Below are positions 17,968 through 25,228 of a stretch of 64,000 nucleotides of DNA, piece by piece. The notes under the pieces are model-generated. The model ran no database searches, had not been told where the DNA came from, and saw only the letters and a program-made list of their open reading frames with translations. Made by a program: the position numbers and the translations under genes. Within the stretch, counting starts at the first letter, position 1. Each line of letters starts with the position of its first letter. The DNA is from Burkholderiales bacterium (GTDB lineage Bacteria > Pseudomonadota > Gammaproteobacteria > Burkholderiales > WYBJ01), in the NCBI GenBank assembly GCA_020848435.1, contig JADLAC010000009.1, positions 185,293-249,292 on the forward strand, given 5' to 3'.

Positions 17968-18888
17968 CTAATACTCGTCCAAGGCGAGGAGGCGCCGCAG
18001 CCCTACCCGTTCCAGATAATCGACGTGATCGGCCGGGCCGGTCACGAAGCGGTCGAGGTAGGCGCCCAGAGGCCCGAAGTCATCCGCCTTGGCCCACGCG
18101 GTCGCGGCCTTCACGTAATCGCGAATGTGCGCCTGGTCCTCGGTGTAATAGCCTGGGCTCGAATACGGGTGCGCGCCGAAGCGCGCGCGTATGATGCCGT
18201 CGGCGCCCGGAATGGCGGTGCGCAGCGGATCCTTGCGAATTTCCTCGTTCGAGACCACCTGCTCGACTTGGACGAAGCTAGCATCGGCCGCGGCATAGAT
18301 CGCACGATCGCCATAGCCGTGGCCGACGTACTGCACGTTGCCATAAGGGTCCGATACGGCGGCGTGAAGAAATGCGATGTCGATGTTCAATGCGGGAATC
18401 GCGAGCAGCGTTTCGCCGTTGATCGGATCCTGGAATGTCTTGATGGCGGGGTTGATCTCGGGAAACGAGGTGCCGACCCCGGAGCGCCACGGATTGAACG
18501 GCACGCGCTGCGCGGCGGCGCGCAACCCGGCGTAGTACATCGCCTCGTCGAGCTCGAAGACTTCCACCTTGCCGCGCTCGACCGCGGTGCGAAAAGCCGG
18601 TCCGATCGGGGCCAGCACCTCGCCTCCGACGTAAGGGGCGACCACGCGCCGGGCGCAGCCCGCGGCGATCAACAAGTCGATCTCTAGGCCGGACGAGGCG
18701 GCGCCGACCACGGTCAGATTCTTCACCCCGCGCTTGATGAGGCCGCGCACGGCAAGCATCGGATGGCTCGAGTTGATGAAGCCGCCGATGGCGACGGTCA
18801 TGCCGTCGTGCACTTGTGCCAGCGCATGCTCGATGTCGACGATGCGCTTGCTGCGCTCGGGGCGCGCATTCTCTGTGCTGGTTGTCAT
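17968..18888 (-). CDS. CoA-transferase family I subunit A (GctA/IpdA-like)
   Basis: This 306-aa alpha subunit has the glycine-rich CoA-binding region VAIGGFINSSHPMLAVRGLI and the block PYVGGEVLAPIGPAFR, and ends in a coiled C-terminal extension. FELDEAMYYAGLRAAAQRVP holds a conserved acidic site. It precedes its beta partner in the transcript. Both GctAB (glutaconate CoA-transferase) and IpdAB (ring-opening hydrolase of steroid C/D-ring degradation) are homologues; the window does not decide between them. Confidence 0.85.
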   Translation of the reverse strand: MTTSTENARPERSKRIVDIEHALAQVHDGMTVAIGGFINSSHPMLAVRGLIKRGVKNLTVVGAASSGLEIDLLIAAGCARRVVAPYVGGEVLAPIGPAFRTAVERGKVEVFELDEAMYYAGLRAAAQRVPFNPWRSGVGTSFPEINPAIKTFQDPINGETLLAIPALNIDIAFLHAAVSDPYGNVQYVGHGYGDRAIYAAADASFVQVEQVVSNEEIRKDPLRTAIPGADGIIRARFGAHPYSSPGYYTEDQAHIRDYVKAATAWAKADDFGPLGAYLDRFVTGPADHVDYLERVGLRRLLALDEY

Positions 18889-18904
18889 GGCGCGCGCTTT
18901 CGCT

Positions 18905-19657
18905 TCAATGGGCGATCTGGCCGCCGTCGATGACGAAGGCTTGGCCGGTCACGAACGACGCTTCGTCCGAGGCGAGATAGACCGCCAGCGGACCGATATC
19001 CTCGGGCTGGCCGAAACGGCGCGCGGGAATCTGGCGCAATCCCGCGTCCACGGCCTTTTGATCCTGCATATACGGGCGGGTGAGATCGGTTTCGATCCAA
19101 CCGGGGCAGATCGCATTCACCCGCACGTTGTAGCGCGCCCACTCGACGGCGAGGGCCTTGGAGAGCTGCGCGAGCCCGCCTTTGGTCATGCAATAGATGC
19201 TGTTGCCCGGCGCGCCGACGAAGCTGTAGATCGACGCCATGACCAGCACCACGCCGCTTTTCTGCTCGACCATGCCGCGCCCGGCGCACTGGATGGTGAC
19301 GATGGTGCCTTCGAGATTGGTGGCCATGAGCTCGCGCCAGTCGCTTTGCGTCATGTCGAGAAACGGCTTCAGGCGCTGCGCGCCGGCATTGCACACCACG
19401 ATGTCGAGCTTGCCGAGTGCGGCGCGGGCCGCGTCCACGGCCTGCTGCACGCTGGCCGCATCGGTGACGTCGGCCTTAAGCGCAAGCGCTCGACCCCCGA
19501 GCGCCAGCACGGCCGCCAGCGTCTCATCGAGCGCGGCGGTGTCGCGGCCGATCAGGGCGACCTGCGCGCCGGCTTGCGCCAACGAAACTGCCACGCTACG
19601 GCCGATGCCGCGGCTCGCGCCGGTTACGAATGCGGCTTTTCCCTTCAAATCGAACAT
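18905..19657 (-). CDS. Short-chain dehydrogenase/reductase (SDR, FabG-like)
   Basis: This 250-aa classical SDR starts at 19657, with AAAGGA 7 nt upstream. Motifs are TGASRGIG near residue 13, NAG near residue 88, the catalytic YCMTK site and the C-terminal VIDGGQIAH. It ends 16 nt before the CoA-transferase alpha gene, consistent with one transcript. It probably dehydrogenates a 3-hydroxyacyl-CoA or a cyclic alcohol formed earlier in the pathway; the substrate is unknown. Confidence 0.9.
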   Translation of the reverse strand: MFDLKGKAAFVTGASRGIGRSVAVSLAQAGAQVALIGRDTAALDETLAAVLALGGRALALKADVTDAASVQQAVDAARAALGKLDIVVCNAGAQRLKPFLDMTQSDWRELMATNLEGTIVTIQCAGRGMVEQKSGVVLVMASIYSFVGAPGNSIYCMTKGGLAQLSKALAVEWARYNVRVNAICPGWIETDLTRPYMQDQKAVDAGLRQIPARRFGQPEDIGPLAVYLASDEASFVTGQAFVIDGGQIAH

Positions 19658-19688
19658 GCGATTGTCCTTTCGCTTGCGTGTACCCGAC

Positions 19689-21284
19689 TCAGCGCTGTTG
19701 CGGGCTGCGATCCCACGTGGCCGGGGTGAACGGCGTTTCGCGCAAGACGTTCTTGCGCACCTTGTTGGTCTCGGTCTTGGGCAAAGCCGCGACGATCTCG
19801 ACATAGCGCGGCACCGCGAACTTGGGTAGCCGCGCTTGCGCCTCGGCGATGAGCGCTTGCGGCTCGAGCTCCGCGCCCGGCGCGGGCACCACGACGACCT
19901 TGACATCGTCGCCGCCAAGCTCGCACGGTACGGCGATCGCGGCCACTTCGAGCACGCCGGGCACGCGCCCGATCGCTTCCTCGACCTCGAACGCGGACAC
20001 GTTCTCGCCGCGCACGCGGATGGCGTCGCGTACTCGTCCCATGAAGTACAGGTTGCCCTGCGCGTCCAGATAGCCTGCGTCGCCGGTGTGGAACCACAAA
20101 TCGCGCCAGGCGGCGAGCGTCGCCTGCGGATCGCCGTCGTAGCCTTGCATGGTGGTGCACGGCTCGCTTCCGCGCACCAGGATCTCGCCGCTTTCGCCCG
20201 GCGGCAGGGGCGCGTCATCGGCATCGCCGATGCGCAGCTCGTAACCCGGCAGGGCGCGCCCCACGCTGGCGGGATCCGGATTGTCGTGCGGCAAGTACAC
20301 GCACACGTTGGCCTCGGTCGAGCCATAACCCGAACGCAGCACGACGTCGTGGCGGCGCTGGAACTCGAGAAAATCCTGCGGCGCCGCACCGATGCCCCAG
20401 CCGATACGCAAGCTCGTGCCCGCGCCGTCGGCCGCCGTGGTCGACTTGAGCAGCATGCGCAGGATTTCGCCGATGTAGTAGAACGCCGTGCAGTGGTGGC
20501 TGCGCACCTCGGGCCAGAACTGGCGCGCGCTGAAGCGCTCGGTCAGCACCATCCTCGCCCCGGTGAACAGCACCGGCAGGGTGATCATCGCCTGCGCCGT
20601 GTTGTGGAACAACGGAAAGAAGTTGTAATAGACGTCGCGCTCGCTCAGCTCGAGATCGCGCGCGACATTGCGCCCGAGAATGTACTGCTGGGCGTGCGAC
20701 AAGCGCACGCCCTTGGACGGGCCGGTGGTGCCCGAGGTGTTCATGACCGCGCCGGTATCCGCGCCGCTCACCTCGATCGGCGCGGCGGCACCGGACCCGC
20801 CGGCGATCAGCTCGGCGTAGTCGACGACACGCTTGCGCGTGCGCGCGCGGATCGCAGCCGTGGAGCCGAGCACCACCAGCGTTTCGAGCTCGCCGACATC
20901 GTCGGCCACCGCGAGCAGCTCGTCGGCGAGGGACTCCTCCACCACCACGATCGGCACCGGCGCTCGCCGCAGCACATGCAGGATCTGCGCCGACCGATAC
21001 GCGGTGTTGAGCGGCACCTGGACCGCTCCGATGCGAGACAGCCCGAACCACAGGTCGAGATACTCGATGCGATTCGACAGCAGGATGCCCACGCGCGTCT
21101 GCCGGCCGGCGCCGAGGATACGCAAAGCGGCTCCGGTGCGATCGGCGGCCGCGTCCATCGCGCCGTAGCTGTAGGTCTTGCCGGCGCACGCCACGAACGG
21201 CCGTGGCCCGATGCGTTGCGCCTGGGCGCGCAGGATCTTGGACGCGACCTGGTCGCGCAATGGGAGGGGGCCGAGGAAATCCAT
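19689..21284 (-). CDS. AMP-forming acyl-CoA synthetase/ligase
   Basis: This protein of about 530 aa has all ANL-superfamily core motifs: TSGTTGPSKGVRLSH (phosphate loop), GYGSTE, FHTGDAGYLD, and the catalytic Lys in ETNKVRK. It resembles CaiC/FadD-type ligases that activate carboxylic acids as CoA thioesters. ATG 21284 is preferred to an in-frame GTG at 21296, though neither has a strong ribosome-binding site. As the second gene of the operon it probably carries out the activation step of the pathway. Confidence 0.9.
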   Translation of the reverse strand: MDFLGPLPLRDQVASKILRAQAQRIGPRPFVACAGKTYSYGAMDAAADRTGAALRILGAGRQTRVGILLSNRIEYLDLWFGLSRIGAVQVPLNTAYRSAQILHVLRRAPVPIVVVEESLADELLAVADDVGELETLVVLGSTAAIRARTRKRVVDYAELIAGGSGAAAPIEVSGADTGAVMNTSGTTGPSKGVRLSHAQQYILGRNVARDLELSERDVYYNFFPLFHNTAQAMITLPVLFTGARMVLTERFSARQFWPEVRSHHCTAFYYIGEILRMLLKSTTAADGAGTSLRIGWGIGAAPQDFLEFQRRHDVVLRSGYGSTEANVCVYLPHDNPDPASVGRALPGYELRIGDADDAPLPPGESGEILVRGSEPCTTMQGYDGDPQATLAAWRDLWFHTGDAGYLDAQGNLYFMGRVRDAIRVRGENVSAFEVEEAIGRVPGVLEVAAIAVPCELGGDDVKVVVVPAPGAELEPQALIAEAQARLPKFAVPRYVEIVAALPKTETNKVRKNVLRETPFTPATWDRSPQQR

Positions 21285-21314
21285 GCTGCCGCTCACGCTC
21301 GCACGCGCATCACG

Positions 21315-22091
21315 TCAGTGCTCGGCGAGCAGCCGGCCGAAACCGCCGATGCGATCGTCGATACCCGCCAGCCTCAGCAGCCGCCAGAAGGTAGCCTGAG
21401 TCGAGGTGATGACCGGCACGCCGAAGGCTTGCTCCAATGCCTCGATGACCAGGTGCGACCACAGGTTGAGACAGGTGATGAGCACCGCATCGACCGCGGG
21501 GGTATGCGCGCGCTTTGCTAACGCGATGATCTCATCCGCGCTCGGACGCGCGAGCTCGAACGCGTCTTCTATCCCCAGGCATGCCGAGGAAGCGATGCGG
21601 ATGCCGGCTGCCTCGAAGAAGGCGTGCTCGGCGCCGTCGATGCGTTCGCCGTACGGCGAGGCGGCCGCGACGTTGCTCACGCCGAGCACGTGCATCGCTT
21701 GCAGGATCGCCTGGGTGGCCGTGGTGCACGGTACGCCGGCGTGATCGCTCATCTCGCGCTGGAGCTTGATATCGTAGGCTAGTCCCTGGACGATGCTGGA
21801 TGCCGTACAGCAGTAGGCGATGGCGTGCGGACGGCAGCTCGCGAGCTGGCGTAACGCATGCTCGCCTTCCTCGCGGTCCATGCGCACGATCGCTTCTGCG
21901 CTGAGCGCGTTGTCGAGCAGCATGCGCGCCGCATGCACGCTGACACCCGCTGGGGCGGTGCTGCCGAACCAGGGCTCGACCACCGTGTTGACGCTCGGGA
22001 CGACGACGCCGAGGCGCGCCCGCCAGCCCGCGGGCGCGCGTTCGCCGGCGGTACCTGGACGTGATTCGGCGCTCGCGGATGCTGTGCTCAT
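21315..22091 (-). CDS. Asp/Glu racemase-fold protein (maleate isomerase/arylmalonate decarboxylase-like)
   Basis: This 258-aa protein has the two Cys sites of the racemase fold: AYCCTASSIVQG in the first half and LITCLNLWS in the second. This pattern and GVVVPSVNTVVEPWF are typical of maleate cis-trans isomerases and arylmalonate decarboxylase relatives. The start at 22091 is chosen because a promoter (-35 at 22157-22152, -10 at 22134-22129) lies over the longer N-terminal reading from 22157. It is the promoter-proximal gene of the operon. Confidence 0.85.
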   Translation of the reverse strand: MSTASASAESRPGTAGERAPAGWRARLGVVVPSVNTVVEPWFGSTAPAGVSVHAARMLLDNALSAEAIVRMDREEGEHALRQLASCRPHAIAYCCTASSIVQGLAYDIKLQREMSDHAGVPCTTATQAILQAMHVLGVSNVAAASPYGERIDGAEHAFFEAAGIRIASSACLGIEDAFELARPSADEIIALAKRAHTPAVDAVLITCLNLWSHLVIEALEQAFGVPVITSTQATFWRLLRLAGIDDRIGGFGRLLAEH

Positions 22092-22128
22092 GGGTGTGTG
22101 GCCGGTTGAAAGGGAGTCGATGGCGCGG

Positions 22129-22157
22129 ACTATACGGCAAATTGAATGAACGTTCAA
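22129..22157 (-). promoter_or_regulatory. Sigma70-like promoter of the catabolic operon
   Basis: On the minus strand, TTGAAC (22157-22152, 4/6 to consensus) is followed after exactly 17 nt by TATAGT (22134-22129, 5/6). Transcription would begin around 22122 and give a leader of roughly 30 nt before the ATG at 22091. The -35 box lies inside the palindrome at 22143-22160. Confidence 0.65.
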
Positions 22158-22160
22158 TCA
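22143..22160. promoter_or_regulatory. Likely TetR-type operator palindrome
   Basis: TGAATGAACGTTCAATCA is an 18-bp inverted repeat with one mismatch per 9-bp arm and a perfect 10-bp core (TGAACGTTCA). It lies between the divergent tetR gene and the catabolic operon, over the operon's -35 box. Binding by the neighbouring TetR protein would block the operon; size and place fit that family. The regulator-site match is inferred. Confidence 0.65.
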
Positions 22161-22340
22161 CCCGCTGTGCTAGCATACGGCCGAGCTCGAGCCGTGGCGT
22201 CGAGCAGCGCGCGGCGGCGCTTAGCGCCGCCGCGCGGAACATGCGCTTTCACACCGGCAGCGTTGTTTTCTTCGCATCCGGCACTCGCTGCGGGCCGGCG
22301 GGGTTTGGCGCTGCGGTTTTCACAAGCGAGCAAAGCGGTC
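22161..22340. other. tetR leader region with a strong GC hairpin (22208-22236)
   Basis: This stretch upstream of the chosen tetR start holds a perfect 13-bp stem (CGCGCGGCGGCGC, 22208-22220) with a 3-nt TTA loop and its complement at 22224-22236. No T-tract follows. The frame to the TetR start is open back to an ATG at 22146, but the translated segment is low-complexity and lacks family similarity, so it is treated as leader. The hairpin could attenuate or stabilise the tetR message. Confidence 0.5.
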
Positions 22341-23102
22341 ATGCTGGATTCTGTCAAGGCGATCGTCGAGGATCCCGAGCGCGTGCGCAACCGCCGCCAC
22401 CAGCTCGTGACCGCCGCCATCGCGCTGTTCAACCGGCAGGGCTTCTATTCCACCACGGTCAAGGACATCGCGCGCGAGGCGGGCTTCAGCGCGGGGTTGG
22501 TCTATCAGTACGTGGGCGACAAGCACGACGTGCTCTTTCTCGCCCTGCAAAAGATCGTCGAGACCAACAAGGAACGGATTCCGATCGCTTTGAGCGACCT
22601 GAGCGATCCGATGGAGCGGCTGGTATGCGCGATCGATGCCTATTGCCGCGTGCTAGCCGCCAATGGCGACGCGGTGTTGCTCACCTACCGCGAGACCAAG
22701 TCGCTCAAGAAAGAGCACAAGGAGCGTCTGAAGCGTCTCGAGCGCGAAACCAACGCGATGATCTCCGCCTGCCTGGCCGAATGCGAGGCGAAGGGCTATC
22801 TGACCATCGAAAAGATCGAGCTGCTCACCTACCACATCGTGGCCGTGGCGCACGCCTGGGCCTTGAAGCACTGGCGCCTGCGCGAGATCACGACGCTGGA
22901 CGAATACATCCGGCTGAACGTGCATTCGGCCTGGCAGGCGTGCTTGACCGCACAGGGCAAACGCCACTACGCGAAGCTGCAAACCAAGGCGAGCCGCAAG
23001 CCGGCCCGCGCCGCACCACGTCGCGACCGGGTCGCCCGGCCGGCTGCGTCAGCGCTGCGTGCTCAGTTGCACCGCGGAGGAAGGCGCCGGCGCGGGGCTT
23101 AG
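22341..23102 (+). CDS. TetR/AcrR-family transcriptional regulator
   Basis: The start at 22341 (MLDSVKAIVEDPERVRNRRH) puts the helix-turn-helix (TVKDIAREAGFSAGLVYQYV) at about residues 44-63, as usual for the family; the protein is 253 aa. A longer reading from 22146 adds 65 low-complexity residues. The C-terminal ligand domain includes an acyl-CoA-regulator-like YRETKSLKKEHKERLKRLE helix. The last 35 residues are Arg/Ala-rich and overlap the convergent gene at 23049-23981 by 54 nt. It lies divergently from the catabolic operon and probably represses it until a CoA thioester or substrate binds. Confidence 0.88.
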   Translation: MLDSVKAIVEDPERVRNRRHQLVTAAIALFNRQGFYSTTVKDIAREAGFSAGLVYQYVGDKHDVLFLALQKIVETNKERIPIALSDLSDPMERLVCAIDAYCRVLAANGDAVLLTYRETKSLKKEHKERLKRLERETNAMISACLAECEAKGYLTIEKIELLTYHIVAVAHAWALKHWRLREITTLDEYIRLNVHSAWQACLTAQGKRHYAKLQTKASRKPARAAPRRDRVARPAASALRAQLHRGGRRRRGA

Positions 23103-23981
23103 GCGAAACGCCCGCTCGGGCGGGGTGCCGGACTGGAAATGCTGGAGCGTAAGCTTCGGCACCGTGACGTCCTCGCACACCTTGCGGACCCGGTAGACCT
23201 CGATTGGCGGGGTCCACGTCGGCTTGGCTTCGCACATGACTTCGACGCAGCCGATGCTCTTCAGCCAGGCGCACATACGGACTTCGCTGCCGTCGATGCG
23301 CGTGATCTCGGTCAGAAACCGCGCATCCGGATAATGCGGCCGGTTGTTGCCTGCTTCGTTGCGCACATCCTGCAACAGCGAATAGAACGTGCCGTTGACC
23401 TCCAGCAGGCGCAGCGCCTTCTCCATGAAAGTCGACAGGTTGTTGGTATAGGAGAACCCGCCCAGAACATCGGTGATGACGCGAAAGTTTCCGAGCTCTT
23501 CGAAAGTATATTGACCGAAGGTCTTGCCGAACAGGTAGCGAATCTGGTTCGTTTCCAGATTGGCCGCGGTTCGATGCCATTGCTCGGTACGCCGATCCTC
23601 GATCGAGATCGCGACCGCGCGCGCGCGCGCCTTCCTGGCGATCGCAGGCGCATTCGCCGGGGGTTCGTCGTCAAGCGCGTAATCGAGCACCGCCCGGCCT
23701 TCGCCGGCGCCGATATCGAGCCAGCGATCCGCCGCGCCGAGCTTCGCCAGCTCGTCGTTGAACTCGGCCGGCAGCGCCCGCGCATACGCCTCCAGGGTCC
23801 GGCCGATGACATAGCCCTTCGGGACTTCCGCGCCCCGGCTCTGGTAGATGGCGCTCTGTTTGGTCATCTCCTCGTTGAAGACCGGCGCGGCCGGCGGATC
23901 GGCCAATGCCGAAGTCATGGCCAGTGCCGCCACGCAAACAAGGCTCGCTCGACGAGCCTGGCAAGACAAATCGCGATTCAT
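23049..23981 (-). CDS. Exported SAM-dependent-methyltransferase-like protein
   Basis: This 310-aa protein starts at 23981. It has an N-terminal signal peptide (RRASLVCVAALAMTSALADPP), then DRWLDIGAGEGRAVLDYAL, the SAM-binding motif I of class I methyltransferases. FRVITDVLGGFSYTNNLSTF follows at the motif IV position. Secreted class I methyltransferases are rare, because SAM is cytosolic, so it may have lost methyl transfer or may bind another nucleotide. Its 3' end overlaps tetR by 54 nt tail-to-tail. It lies 332 nt downstream of the caspase-hydrolase operon. Confidence 0.6.
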   Translation of the reverse strand: MNRDLSCQARRASLVCVAALAMTSALADPPAAPVFNEEMTKQSAIYQSRGAEVPKGYVIGRTLEAYARALPAEFNDELAKLGAADRWLDIGAGEGRAVLDYALDDEPPANAPAIARKARARAVAISIEDRRTEQWHRTAANLETNQIRYLFGKTFGQYTFEELGNFRVITDVLGGFSYTNNLSTFMEKALRLLEVNGTFYSLLQDVRNEAGNNRPHYPDARFLTEITRIDGSEVRMCAWLKSIGCVEVMCEAKPTWTPPIEVYRVRKVCEDVTVPKLTLQHFQSGTPPERAFRLSPAPAPSSAVQLSTQR

Positions 23982-24313
23982 GGACGCAGCGCATCGTAGT
24001 TGAGACGGACGGCGCCCCACGCGAGGATTGTTGTTGGCGAGCTTGCGCTCTATGCGCCTGCGACAAGTGTAGCCCTTTCCGGCGCGCAAGACATCCCGCC
24101 TCCATGACATGCGCGGCCCGGCTCAGGGCAGACCACATGTTGGATCATCGCGACCAGGATCAAACCGTACGTGCTCGCCCCGGCCGTCGCCTCGGCGCGG
24201 TAACAAAAACGCCGCCCGCTCTACCCTTCGTGTGCGAAGACGATCGCGATCCCGTGAATGGCATCCGCGACGGCGCATCGCGCATGCAATGCACCATCTC
24301 GAATGCTTATCGC
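23982..24313. other. Intergenic region, no gene seen
   Basis: These 332 nt separate the end of the alpha/beta hydrolase gene from the start of the exported methyltransferase-like gene, both on the minus strand. No convincing ORF, promoter match, repeat or RNA structure was found. It presumably holds the promoter for the downstream gene. Confidence 0.6.
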
Positions 24314-25228
24314 TTACGGCGCGACCAGCGCCTCGTAAATCCGCTTCGCCACGGCCTTGTCGGACAGGTAGCCGCTGATGCCGTGCTGATTGGGCGTGTC
24401 GTTGTCGACGTCGAGCTTGTTCTCGATCTCGCGATCGAGCGGGAAGTAGGTGCTGTCGAGCGGGTACAACGACACGACGTCGTCCGGATCCATCGCATTG
24501 AACCACTTGCCGACGCACTCGGGATGCTTGTTGGGCGCGAGCGTCGTGCGTATCTTCTTCACCGCCAGGGGCGAGCCCAGCGTGACGAACAGCGGCACCC
24601 GCCAGCCCTGGATCGCGCCTTCCCGGCGCAGGATGTTGTAGGCCACGACCGTACCGAGCGAATGCGAGACGACCACGCAGTCGGCATTCGCCGCGATCGC
24701 CTTCTGCACCCCGGTGTCGAGCTTGGCGCGGACAGCGGCGTTGGTCAGGTAGTAATAGACGTCGGTCGTGGCGATGGCGATCGATGCCCCGCTCGCCCCC
24801 GGGACATGGGTATCGAGGGCGCACAGGATGCCCTGCACCCATCCCCAGTTGAGCACGCCGCGCTCGATCACTTCCGCGTTGCCGCGCGCCCGCAGCGCTT
24901 GCTGCGCCTGGGCTTCGATCTGCTGGTCGGTGATGCCCTTGCGCGTGACGATCTCGTCCAACACGTCGGCCATGAAGGCGCGCAGTTGCGGGTCCTCCTT
25001 GTTGCCGCGCACGATCACTTCGGCTACCTGGTCGTCGGGCACGTTGGTCGACAATCCGTGGAGGGTGTCGCCGTAATAGGGAAAGCGCACCTTGTCCTCG
25101 GGAATCGGCAGTTGCAGTCCACTTTTGGCAAGACCCGCCCGTAAGCAATCCAGCCATTCGCGCTTGAGCGCGATGGAGTCCTTGTCTTGCTGCGCGCGGC
25201 CGTGTACCAGTATCAGCTCTCGTGTCAT
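24314..25228 (-). CDS. Alpha/beta-hydrolase (lipase/esterase-like) with its own start inside the fused frame
   Basis: ATG 25228 has GGAGAG 6-8 nt upstream and opens with MTRELILVHGRAQQDK; the HG of LVHG is the usual oxyanion region of alpha/beta hydrolases. The nucleophile elbow is VVSHSLGTVVAYN (G/S-x-S-x-G form), about two-thirds along. WFNAMDPDDVVSLYPL supplies a likely acid, and HGISGYL near the C-terminus a possible catalytic His. It is 304 aa and cytoplasmic. It resembles uncharacterised partner hydrolases of caspase operons; the substrate (lipid, ester or peptide) is unknown. Confidence 0.7.
   Translation of the reverse strand: MTRELILVHGRAQQDKDSIALKREWLDCLRAGLAKSGLQLPIPEDKVRFPYYGDTLHGLSTNVPDDQVAEVIVRGNKEDPQLRAFMADVLDEIVTRKGITDQQIEAQAQQALRARGNAEVIERGVLNWGWVQGILCALDTHVPGASGASIAIATTDVYYYLTNAAVRAKLDTGVQKAIAANADCVVVSHSLGTVVAYNILRREGAIQGWRVPLFVTLGSPLAVKKIRTTLAPNKHPECVGKWFNAMDPDDVVSLYPLDSTYFPLDREIENKLDVDNDTPNQHGISGYLSDKAVAKRIYEALVAP

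Noticed and set aside
22146..22340. 65-residue N-terminal extension of TetR
   Set aside because: Low-complexity translation, starts inside the operator palindrome and contains a strong hairpin.
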